Source of the DNA: an uncultured Clostridia bacterium
GTDB taxonomy: Bacteria; Bacillota; Clostridia; TANB77; CAG-465
Assembly (NCBI GenBank): GCA_947628005.1
Contig: CANQYI010000003.1
Location: 62,001-126,000, forward strand
Reading direction: 5' to 3'
Length of the DNA: 64,000 nucleotides
Position 1 is the stretch's first letter. Each line of letters opens with the position of its first letter. The notes beneath the pieces are model-generated. The model saw only the letters and a list, made by a program, of their open reading frames with translations, was not told the origin of the DNA and searched no databases. Shown here one piece after another: positions 1 through 8,629 of this stretch. The translations under genes were made by a program, and so were the position numbers.

Positions 1-140
1 ATGATTGTACGAAATCAACGGTAGCTTTCACTACTGACTCCGGGGTAGTCTTCAAAATAATCTTACTAAAATTAGCTTACAGCCCACGACTAATTCTCTC
101 TTGTAGCAGTGTTTATTTTTACTCGTCCCATCAACATCAA
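1..140 (-). promoter_or_regulatory. Partial T-box riboswitch leader (stem I region), gene lies left of the window; specifier may be GCU (Ala)
   Basis: Minus strand reads GATGGGACGAGTA...GCTACAAGAGAGAATTAG...GGGCTGTAAGCTAATT...GAAGACTACCCCGGAGTC...GTGAAAGCTACCG: AGTA, AGAGAG, CGGAG and GAA motifs in T-box stem I order. Confidence 0.75.
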
Positions 141-176
141 ATATATTATATTATATATTATATTAAAAATCAAGTT

Positions 177-1058
177 TTATTTTACAACTGCAGATAAAAC
201 TTCTACAAATTTACCATTTCTATATTCTAATATGTCATATTTTGCTTCAAATTCTTTTGTCTCTATTAAAACTAATTCCTTTGATGAATCGTTATTTAAA
301 TCTGCAATGAATGCTACAGAATAAATAGGCCAATCAGATGATTTCTTTAAATTTCTAATATAATTATATTTTATTATTGAAGAATGATTACTGTTGTCAA
401 CAAATATTACAGCAGTATATGCCCCTGAAGATTCACCAGCTTCATTACTTGCAACAATTACTTTTCCATATACAGCATCTGAAATCATTACTTCATATAC
501 ATTTTCTATTTTAACACTAGTATTTAATAATCTATAAATTCCTAGTGCCTTTTTTACTGCTTTATAATCTTCATCAGTTGCCTCTTTAGAACTAATGCTT
601 GGTATACTATTTATGGTATTTTTTGAAACAGCAAAATATTCGTCAACAAGATTTGCCCTTGTAGTTGTAGTGTATACAGAAGTTGTTCCTGCTTTCTGTG
701 TTACTTCATTTAATTCATATGTTCCTAACTTTCCATTTTTACTAAATAGGTCTATTTCCAATCCATTTTTATTTACACTCTTCAAATAATATCTTTCTGC
801 AGACACCCAATTACCATTATATGTAGCACCTACTACAAGATTATTTACTACAATCGGAGTAGAATTTTTAGCTATATCATCACTAGCACTTGTAGCATCA
901 AAATTAACTTTTTCTTTTACTATATTATTATTTGCTAGTATAAGTATTGCAAGAGCAATAATTATAACTAATATAATTGCTAAAATAATAATTAGTGATT
1001 TTTCTCCTCTTTTTCTTACTAATTTACTTTTTGAATAATTTTCCATTAATATACCCAC
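177..1058 (-). CDS. Hypothetical protein with one N-terminal TM segment
   Basis: ORF 293 aa; hydrophobic IIILAIILVIIIALAILILA near N-terminus. Confidence 0.7.
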   Translation of the reverse strand: MGILMENYSKSKLVRKRGEKSLIIILAIILVIIIALAILILANNNIVKEKVNFDATSASDDIAKNSTPIVVNNLVVGATYNGNWVSAERYYLKSVNKNGLEIDLFSKNGKLGTYELNEVTQKAGTTSVYTTTTRANLVDEYFAVSKNTINSIPSISSKEATDEDYKAVKKALGIYRLLNTSVKIENVYEVMISDAVYGKVIVASNEAGESSGAYTAVIFVDNSNHSSIIKYNYIRNLKKSSDWPIYSVAFIADLNNDSSKELVLIETKEFEAKYDILEYRNGKFVEVLSAVVK

Positions 1059-1636
1059 TTTCCACTATCAAAAGAAAATACACAGCCACAATACTTTTGC
1101 ATATAGATACCTTTTTCCCTTGCCATCTTTTGCCCTTGCCTAAAGTACTGTCTATAATCAACGTATATAAATTTTATTTTATATTTATCTTCTAATAATT
1201 TTCCTACCTTCTTTATTATATCATGCTTCTGATATGGACTAATTGAAAGTGTCGTAGTCACAGCATCATATCCATTTTCAAGTGCATATAAGAACACTTT
1301 ATTAAGTCTTAAATAATAACAGTATTCACATCTAGATTCAAATTCCTTTTTATTTAATACCTTATCTACAACATCCTTTATGTAGCCATCTAGACTATAT
1401 TCATCTAATATAACATAATCTGTATCTTCCATTTTACAAAGTGTTTCAAAAGCTTCTTTTCTTCTTTCATATTCAACTTTTGGATGAATATTTGGATTAT
1501 AAAAGCATGCTGTAAAATCTACTTTTTGTCTAGTATTATCTTCAGTTAAGAGTCCATTGTTTTTCAAATCGTAATTAATATAAGTAAAACACGGACCACA
1601 ACAAGCATGAACTAATAATTTATTTATCTTATTCAT
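1046..1636 (-). CDS. queH: Epoxyqueuosine reductase QueH (DUF208)
   Basis: HACCGPC N-terminus, CEYCYYLRL and YCGCVFS motifs. Confidence 0.9.
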   Translation of the reverse strand: MNKINKLLVHACCGPCFTYINYDLKNNGLLTEDNTRQKVDFTACFYNPNIHPKVEYERRKEAFETLCKMEDTDYVILDEYSLDGYIKDVVDKVLNKKEFESRCEYCYYLRLNKVFLYALENGYDAVTTTLSISPYQKHDIIKKVGKLLEDKYKIKFIYVDYRQYFRQGQKMAREKGIYMQKYCGCVFSFDSGKWVY

Positions 1637-1646
1637 AATATAAAAG

Positions 1647-2654
1647 CTACTCCTCTTTGTTTTTAATATTTAAATGTTCATAGGCCAGTTTAGTAACAAC
1701 TCTACCTCTTTGTGTTCTAGTTAAAAATCCTATTTGCATTAAGTATGGTTCATATACATCTTCTATTGTGTCTTTATCTTCTCCTATTGTTGCTGCTAAA
1801 GTATCTAGTCCCACAGGTCCACCATTAAAGTTTAATATTACAGTCTCTAACATTTCTCTATCTATTTGATCAAGTCCTAATTCATCTATTTCTAATTTTT
1901 CTAGAGCCATTTTTGAAAGTTCATAAGTTATAATTTTACTATTTTCAAATTCAGCAAAATCTCTTACTCTTTTTAATAGCCTGTTAGCAATTCTTGGAGT
2001 TCCTCTTGATCTAGATCCAATTTCTAAAGCAGCATCCTTTTCTATTTCATACCCCAGTATATGAGCACTTCTATCAACTATCTTTCCTAAATCTTTTTGA
2101 TTATAAAGTTCTAGTTTTTCTATTATTCCAAATCTATCTCTTAAAGGAGATGACAGAGATCCTATTTTAGTTGTAGCGCCAACAAGTGTAAATTTAGGTA
2201 AATCTATTCTTATGGATTTTGCTGTAGGCCCTTTACCTATAACAATGTCTAAGCTAAAGTCTTCCAATGCAGGATACAAAATTTCTTCAACAGATTTGCT
2301 AAGTCTATGAATTTCATCTATAAATAATATATCATTTTCTTCTAAATTACTAAGTATTGCAGCCAAATCCCCTGGCTTTTCTATCGCAGGACCTGAAGTA
2401 ATTTTTATATTGCTATTCATTTCATTTGCAATTATTGTTGCAAGTGTAGTTTTTCCAAGTCCTGGTGGACCATAAAGTAAAACATGGTCTAGTTGTTCTT
2501 TTCTTTTCAATGCAGATGAAATACATATTTTTAAATTTTCTTTTACTTTATCTTGTCCAACATATTCACTAAATCTTTTGGGTCTAAGACTTATTTCTTG
2601 CATTTGTTCATTATATTCTAATGTATCTGGATTAACTATTCTATCTTCATTCAT
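1647..2654 (-). CDS. ruvB: Holliday junction branch migration helicase RuvB
   Basis: [37 protein letters not shown]; start set to MNEDRIV downstream of an RBS. Confidence 0.97.
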   Translation of the reverse strand: MNEDRIVNPDTLEYNEQMQEISLRPKRFSEYVGQDKVKENLKICISSALKRKEQLDHVLLYGPPGLGKTTLATIIANEMNSNIKITSGPAIEKPGDLAAILSNLEENDILFIDEIHRLSKSVEEILYPALEDFSLDIVIGKGPTAKSIRIDLPKFTLVGATTKIGSLSSPLRDRFGIIEKLELYNQKDLGKIVDRSAHILGYEIEKDAALEIGSRSRGTPRIANRLLKRVRDFAEFENSKIITYELSKMALEKLEIDELGLDQIDREMLETVILNFNGGPVGLDTLAATIGEDKDTIEDVYEPYLMQIGFLTRTQRGRVVTKLAYEHLNIKNKEE

Positions 2655-2791
2655 AAAATTCCTCTTTTTTATCAAATAAAATTATATCAAACATAAAATT
2701 TTTAGTCAATGTTTATTATAATTATTTAATATAATTTACACATTCATAAATCTATATTAATAAATCATATAATTTTCTAAGGTGATCATGT

Positions 2792-2890
2792 GTGAAAATT
2801 TCTAAATATAAAGGAACAAATCTTAATATATTAAAAGCAACTATATATCTAATCATTGTATTTATACTCATCTACCTCATATCTAAGTAA
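2792..2890 (+). CDS. Small single-TM protein (32 aa, MKISKYKGTNLNILKATIYLIIVFILIYLISK)
   Basis: GTG start ~5 nt after AAGGTGATC; hydrophobic C-terminal half; below the 60-aa cutoff of the ORF track. Confidence 0.5.
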   Translation: MKISKYKGTNLNILKATIYLIIVFILIYLISK

Positions 2891-2926
2891 TATTTAAATA
2901 TATTTTTCTATTACGAGGTGAAAAAA

Positions 2927-3721
2927 TTGACAACTATTTATTTTAAAAGTAAAAGAAGTTTAATTGTATATACAATACTTTTTTGTATAATTCCTACAAC
3001 GTTTTTTGCACTTATTTTATGGCATAATTTTAATACACATAAAAATAATTTACCAATTAAAGATAACTCATTTTGTGAAGAAGAACCAAAAGTTGAAGAA
3101 GATAATTCAAGAGAAGAGTTTATAAAAACACAATATAAATTAAAAAAATTAATTGCACTAACCTTTGACGATGGTCCAGGAAGATATACTGAAAATTTAG
3201 TTGATGAATTAAAAAAGCGTAATGTAAAAGCAACATTTTTTATTTTAGGAGAAAATGCAATATCAAGACAAAGTACTATAAAATATATAGTTGATAATGG
3301 TAACGAAATTGGAATTCACAGTTATGTACATAAGCTATTTACAAGAATTACAAACGAAGAAATTGAAGAACAAATTGATAAAACAAAGAATGTTTTATAC
3401 TCTGCAACAAATCAAGATATTTCTCTTATAAGGGTTCCTTACGGTTCAATAAATGATAGAGTAAATTTGTTACTAGAAAATAATCAACTTACTAATGTTT
3501 TATGGGATGTCGACTCTAAAGATTGGAAATTTAGAAATACAAACAAAATATATAATTATACATTAAAAAGGGTATCTGGAAATGATATTATACTTATGCA
3601 CGACATTTATAAAACAAGCGTTGAAGCGGCATTAAAATTAGTAGATACTTTAACATCTGAATGTTACACCTTTGTTACTGTAAGTGAGCTTTTAAATTTA
3701 AGGCAAATAGATGAAAAATAA
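2927..3721 (+). CDS. Polysaccharide deacetylase (NodB/CE4 family), membrane anchored
   Basis: LTFDDGPG, HSYVH motifs; GAGGTG likely the RBS and TTG at 2927 the start (track starts at the GTG at 2918). Confidence 0.9.
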   Translation: MTTIYFKSKRSLIVYTILFCIIPTTFFALILWHNFNTHKNNLPIKDNSFCEEEPKVEEDNSREEFIKTQYKLKKLIALTFDDGPGRYTENLVDELKKRNVKATFFILGENAISRQSTIKYIVDNGNEIGIHSYVHKLFTRITNEEIEEQIDKTKNVLYSATNQDISLIRVPYGSINDRVNLLLENNQLTNVLWDVDSKDWKFRNTNKIYNYTLKRVSGNDIILMHDIYKTSVEAALKLVDTLTSECYTFVTVSELLNLRQIDEK

Positions 3722-3748
3722 AAGGAAAATTTTCCTTTTATTTTTAAA
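3718..3748. terminator. Intrinsic terminator (bidirectional)
   Basis: aaaaGGAAAATTTTCCttttattttt between convergent genes. Confidence 0.7.
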
Positions 3749-3938
3749 CATTATCTTCATTTTTTCTTGTAAAGTAATAAGTTATTATTGCGCCAACGAT
3801 TGCCATAAATGATTCTGTACTAATTACTCCTTTAAAAGTCAATATACAAGTAGTTAGCACTACACATATACTAAGAATTGTTTTTACTTTGAATAAGTCT
3901 GCTATGTTAGACAATAATCTTTTTTGTGCATCTTTCAT
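3744..3938 (-). CDS. Small holin-like membrane protein
   Basis: 64 aa with two hydrophobic segments; next to an integrase. Confidence 0.45.
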   Translation of the reverse strand: MKDAQKRLLSNIADLFKVKTILSICVVLTTCILTFKGVISTESFMAIVGAIITYYFTRKNEDNV

Positions 3939-4058
3939 TTCTTGCCTCCTATTATATATAATATTTTATTATATTTAATATTGTGTCGTTCTTGTTTTTA
4001 AAAAATATTAAAATATAATTATATACTGTTATATAGGAATATCATTTAACATAATCTA

Positions 4059-4087
4059 TTGAAAAAGCTTCCATTTTATGGTAAAAT
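4059..4087 (+). promoter_or_regulatory. Sigma-A-type promoter of the integrase gene
   Basis: TTGAAA - 17 nt - TAAAAT. Confidence 0.65.
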
Positions 4088-4102
4088 TTATTATGTAATT
4101 TT

Positions 4103-4140
4103 CACTTCTAATTTTCTTAGAAGTGATTTTTATTATTTTA
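4103..4140 (+). terminator. Hairpin plus U tract in the integrase leader (possible attenuator)
   Basis: CACTTCTAA-TTTTC-TTAGAAGTG followed by attttt attatttt, between promoter and RBS. Confidence 0.65.
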
Positions 4141-4159
4141 GAAGAAAGGAGTTTTTATT

Positions 4160-5356
4160 ATGAATAACACAAAAGAAAATTATCATATGATGTTTACATC
4201 TTACCCTGATCTAGTAAATATAAATCAATTACAAGATATGTTGGGAATTGGTCCAAATCTAGCTTATAAGCTAGTAAAGCAAAATGATGTACAATCAATA
4301 AAAGTTGGAAGAGAATATAAGATACCAAAATCAAGTATAATACTATACCTAAGAGAAAACTTAAATTACGAAAAAGATAATGACGACAATAAATTATTTA
4401 CAAAATACTTAAGAGATTGGATAAAATCCATACAAAATACAGTTGAAGAAAATACATATGATTCTTATAAAATAATTATAAATAAGACATGTGAATTTTT
4501 TAGTGATAAAAATATTAAACTTAATGATTTAAAGCCTCTTGATATAAAAAATTTTTACAATTCTTTGTATCAGAAAGGCTTGTCTTCTAATACAGTTTTA
4601 CACTATCATACTGTAATTAGAAGTGCACTACAAAATGCTTTAAAGTTGGATTTAATTTTAAGTAATCCTGCTGACAGACTAGAAAGGCCAAAAAAAGAAC
4701 AGTATATTGGAAAATATTATACTGAAACTGAATTAAACACATTATTTGAAATAGTAAAAAATGACCCTTTAAAGCTAGTAATATATCTTGCTAGCTTTTA
4801 TGGTTTAAGAAGAAGTGAAGTTATTGGTCTAAGGTGGGACGCGTTTGATTTTGATAGTAAAACAATCACAATTAAACACAAAGCAATAGAAACAAGAAAA
4901 GGTAGTAAAAGAGTTATCTTACTTAAAGATAAAACTAAAAATCAATCTAGTTACAGAACATTACCACTAGTTGATGAAATAATTGAACTATTAAAAGAAC
5001 AAAGAACACAAATTGAAAATAATCAAAAAAAATATGGCTCAAGATATAATAAAAATTATTTAGATTATGTCTGTGTAGATCATAAAGGAAAATTATTTAG
5101 ACCAGAGTATGTTACGGACCATTTTGCCATAATAATGAAAAAAAATAAAGCTCATATAAAAAGAATTAATTTTCATGGTCTAAGACATTCCTGTGCCAGT
5201 CTACTTCTTGCTAAAGGAATACAGATGAAAGAAATACAAGACTGGTTAGGTCACTCTACCTTTTCTACTACCGCTAATACCTATGCACATTTAGAGAAAA
5301 ATACAAAAACAAAATCTGCAAATGTTTTATCTACAACTTTAACATTTACAGATTAA
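4160..5356 (+). CDS. Site-specific tyrosine recombinase with N-terminal HTH_17/excisionase-like domain
   Basis: N-term NINQLQDMLGIGPNLAYKLVKQNDVQSIKVGREYKIPKSSI; core GLRRSEVIGLRW, HGLRHSCASLLLAKG, WLGHSTFSTTANTYAH. Confidence 0.92.
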   Translation: MNNTKENYHMMFTSYPDLVNINQLQDMLGIGPNLAYKLVKQNDVQSIKVGREYKIPKSSIILYLRENLNYEKDNDDNKLFTKYLRDWIKSIQNTVEENTYDSYKIIINKTCEFFSDKNIKLNDLKPLDIKNFYNSLYQKGLSSNTVLHYHTVIRSALQNALKLDLILSNPADRLERPKKEQYIGKYYTETELNTLFEIVKNDPLKLVIYLASFYGLRRSEVIGLRWDAFDFDSKTITIKHKAIETRKGSKRVILLKDKTKNQSSYRTLPLVDEIIELLKEQRTQIENNQKKYGSRYNKNYLDYVCVDHKGKLFRPEYVTDHFAIIMKKNKAHIKRINFHGLRHSCASLLLAKGIQMKEIQDWLGHSTFSTTANTYAHLEKNTKTKSANVLSTTLTFTD

Positions 5357-5362
5357 ATTTTG

Positions 5363-5449
5363 AAAAAAATCATTCATTTGCTGAATGATTTTTTACTTAT
5401 ATATTAATTTATATTCTTTTCTTTTTGCAATTTCTGTATAGCTGTTATT
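5363..5449 (+). repeat. Direct repeat copy A, containing the post-integrase terminator AATCATTCA-tttgc-TGAATGATT
   Basis: Near-identical to 5955-6039. Confidence 0.85.
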
Positions 5450-5910
5450 CATTTTGCAAAGATAAGAAATCAAATATATATGGGTCCTTTATTGTATAAT
5501 TAACTAAATCACTATCTAATGCTGGTAGTGTATTTTAAAAATTGTTATTTGATGCACCAATTCTTAAGTGATAACCATTATCAATTTGAATAGATAACAT
5601 ATTTCTACCCTAACCATTTTTTTAAATTGCTTCTACATATATTTTTCTTATTTCTTTATCTTTTATTTTTTCCATAAGAACAATATTGTGTCCCAAAGGA
5701 ACTTGTGCAACAAGTTGTTGCACTTCTTCATAATCTTTATATTCAAGATAAAACTTTTTCATATATTTTAAATTTCTTACTGAAAAACCTGTTGAATTTG
5801 GAAATTCCATTTTTAAATCTTTAGAAACTTCATCAATAAACTTATCTCCATACTCATTTAATTCTTTTATAATTTCATTAGATAATTCTTCGCTAGGTGT
5901 TATTTTACAA
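5450..5910 (-). pseudogene. Decayed DUF1016/YhcG-family (PDDEXK) nuclease fragment
   Basis: Minus-strand translation: PSEELSNEIIKELNEYGDKFIDEVSKDLKMEFPNSTGFSVRNLKYMKKF...VQQLVAQVPLGHNIVLMEKIKDKEIRKIYVEAI*KNG*GRNMLSIQIDNG...NNF*NTLPALDSDLVNYTIKDPYIFDFLS; three in-frame stops. Confidence 0.85.
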
Positions 5911-5920
5911 GGAGTTTAAA

Positions 5921-5959
5921 TGAATGTAACAGATCATTTCACTTTAATAATGAATAAAA
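5921..5959 (+). pseudogene. Remnant of a second integrase 3' region fused to terminator copy B
   Basis: Translates NVTDHFTLIMNK versus YVTDHFAIIMKK of the intact integrase (5104-5144). Confidence 0.65.
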
Positions 5960-6039
5960 AAATCATTCATTTGCTGAATGATTTTTACTTATATTAATTT
6001 ATATTCTTTTCTTTTTTCAATTTCTGTATAGCTGCTATT
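5955..6039 (+). repeat. Direct repeat copy B
   Basis: Matches 5363-5449 apart from a few substitutions and short indels. Confidence 0.85.
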
Positions 6040-6191
6040 TCAAACATTTCACAGCGGTTTAACGAAATTAGTTAATGGCTCCTTAACGATACTTATATGC
6101 GAAAAAAGAACCTACTTTAAGTTTTCCGAATCTCAACTGTTAAAATTAAATTAACATAATAAAATTAATATTGCAAGAGTTTTTATCCATT

Positions 6192-8546
6192 TCAATCTCG
6201 ACTTCCGCCAATAATTTTATAACCTGCTATTTTATATCCCTTTAATCTCCTATTATACATTTTTTCTAGTACTTTCATATTATCTAAATAATCATATACA
6301 ATTACTTTTTCCTTATCTTTATGCTCTCTGTGAAGTCTACCTACATATTGTATAATTCTACCTTTCCATGAAACAGGCATTGTTAAAAATAATGTATCTA
6401 ATCTATTATCATCAAATCCTTCTCCTATTGAACTACTTGTTGCTAAAATAATTCTTGGTTTATGCTCTTTATCCGCTTCTGTTAGTAAATCTTGCATTTC
6501 CTTTGTTTTCTTTTTGCCCATATTGCCTTTATATATTACAACTGGCACATTCAAATCTTCTAAACTATCTTTTAGAATTTTTAAATGCTCTATTCTTTCA
6601 GTTAAAACAATTGGTATTCTTCCTTCTAAAACACTTTTCTTTATATCTTCTATTATCATACTATTTCTAAAAACATTTTTGCACATGTCATTTAATATTT
6701 CTGAAATCTGTATCTTATCCTTTTCTTCCATTGGAATATATTTATAACTAGTTTTTTTAACAATTACTTCGTGCTCCATTTCTCTATTTTGTTTTAGTTC
6801 ACGATTAGATACTCTTGCTCTTATATCTCCACATTGCATATAAATTATTTTATGCCACCCATCTTTTCTTGTTGGTGTAGCTGTTAATCCATATACATAT
6901 TTAGCCCTAACTTGTTTTAATACATTTTCAAAGCTAAATGCTGCCACATGATGACACTCATCTACTATTACCAATCCATATCCTTTTATTAATTCTTCAA
7001 AATTATCTTTTTTAAACAACGATTGAAAACTTGCTATATCTAAATTTCCATTTAATTTTTCTTTACCACTACCTATTTGTCCTATTTCTTTTTTATCAAT
7101 ACCTAGAAAATAAGCTAATCTTTCTTTCCATTGCTCTAGTAAATTGTTTCTATTAACTATTACTAAAGCATTTGTTTTTAATTCTGAAATTATTTTTGCT
7201 CCTATCACTGTTTTTCCGAAACCTGTTGTTGCACAAAGTACACCTGTTTCATGTTGTAATAATTCATTTTTTACTTTTTCTTGTTTTTTATCTAGTTTTC
7301 CTATAAACTCATAATCAGTCTTTGTGCCTTCTTCCCTTGTATCTTTAATTATTAATTTAACATTACTTTTTTCACATATTGCTCTAATTTTATCCATGCA
7401 ACCTCTTGGTAAAATTAAAAATCTTTCATCTTCCTCAAAACAAGCTATAATTCTAGGTGTTGTCTTATAATATATTGGCATTCTTAATTTTTGCAATTCA
7501 TAAAACTTAGGATTAGTAAAACTTGCCAATCTCTTCAAATATGTTACTTCGTTTGGTAATAATTTTAACTTTTTTATATAAATTTGATGGTCAAATATAC
7601 ATTCAATATTATTAGTAAATATAATATCTTTTAGATTTTCTTTTTTAGGAATTTCATCATCTGATATTTCTTCTGTTTCTGGTTCATTATAATCATCTTC
7701 TTTATATTTATTAACAAATTCATATACTTCATCCAAACTCATTCTTTTTATACTTGTCAAAATATCTATTGGATTTTTCTCAGGCTCAAAATACTTATTT
7801 ACAAAAACTGTATTTCCTTCTTTTGAACTTTCTCCTTGATATGGTAATGCTATTAAATTACCGAATCCACCTTTAGGCATAGTATCTTGATTTGGAAATA
7901 GTCTATCATAAGAGCTTAAATCCAATGAAGCTTTTTCCATTGTCTTCGTTAATAGTATATTTCCCATTTTTCTTACAACATTTGCAGGTATACTTTCTTC
8001 AAAGAATATCCATATATGACAACCATTTCCAGAACGTGATTTTTCTACATAAATAGGTATATTTAATTCATCAGATGTATTCCAAAATGCAGTAACATCT
8101 TGTTCATAAGTTTTCTTGTCAAAATCTATTGCTAAAAAATTGCATGTGTCTCCTGGTAATAAAGGATATATTCCAATCGTAATTTCACCTTTTAAATGTT
8201 TTAATATAATTTCATCTGTTAATGATTCTAACACTCTATTAGGACATTCACTACATTTAATTCGTGGTTTATCACATTTATATGTACTGAATTCATTTTT
8301 ACATACAGGTGAGTAACCTGACTTTCCTGTTTTATTGCTTGTCCATCTTTTAGCATATAAATCTGTTCTTCCTTTAAATATATCCCTAAATATTTTTACT
8401 TTTTCTTCATTTGAAATAACTTTTTGCTCTTTTGGTATTTCTTTTTCTTCAATCTTTCCATATATCTTTTCTTTGAGTTCCTTATTTTCTTTTTCTAATT
8501 TTAAAATAATTTGTATTAATTCTTCTTTTTCTAGGCTTTCTAGCAA
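6192..8546 (-). CDS. TOTE-type AEP primase fused to SF2 DEAD/DEAH helicase
   Basis: N-term AEP-like FLAIDFDKK...VEKSRSGNGCHIWIFFEE; helicase ATTGFGKTVIGA, DECHHVAA, GLTATPTRKDG, ATSSSIGEGFD, QYVGRLHR; TTG start after AAAGGTGGTG. Confidence 0.85.
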   Translation of the reverse strand: MLESLEKEELIQIILKLEKENKELKEKIYGKIEEKEIPKEQKVISNEEKVKIFRDIFKGRTDLYAKRWTSNKTGKSGYSPVCKNEFSTYKCDKPRIKCSECPNRVLESLTDEIILKHLKGEITIGIYPLLPGDTCNFLAIDFDKKTYEQDVTAFWNTSDELNIPIYVEKSRSGNGCHIWIFFEESIPANVVRKMGNILLTKTMEKASLDLSSYDRLFPNQDTMPKGGFGNLIALPYQGESSKEGNTVFVNKYFEPEKNPIDILTSIKRMSLDEVYEFVNKYKEDDYNEPETEEISDDEIPKKENLKDIIFTNNIECIFDHQIYIKKLKLLPNEVTYLKRLASFTNPKFYELQKLRMPIYYKTTPRIIACFEEDERFLILPRGCMDKIRAICEKSNVKLIIKDTREEGTKTDYEFIGKLDKKQEKVKNELLQHETGVLCATTGFGKTVIGAKIISELKTNALVIVNRNNLLEQWKERLAYFLGIDKKEIGQIGSGKEKLNGNLDIASFQSLFKKDNFEELIKGYGLVIVDECHHVAAFSFENVLKQVRAKYVYGLTATPTRKDGWHKIIYMQCGDIRARVSNRELKQNREMEHEVIVKKTSYKYIPMEEKDKIQISEILNDMCKNVFRNSMIIEDIKKSVLEGRIPIVLTERIEHLKILKDSLEDLNVPVVIYKGNMGKKKTKEMQDLLTEADKEHKPRIILATSSSIGEGFDDNRLDTLFLTMPVSWKGRIIQYVGRLHREHKDKEKVIVYDYLDNMKVLEKMYNRRLKGYKIAGYKIIGGSRD

Positions 8547-8629
8547 AGTTATTTCACCACCTTTATAATTTTTAGTTTACTCATTATTTTACATTAATTT
8601 AATTCTTACCTTATACACGCCTTATCATC

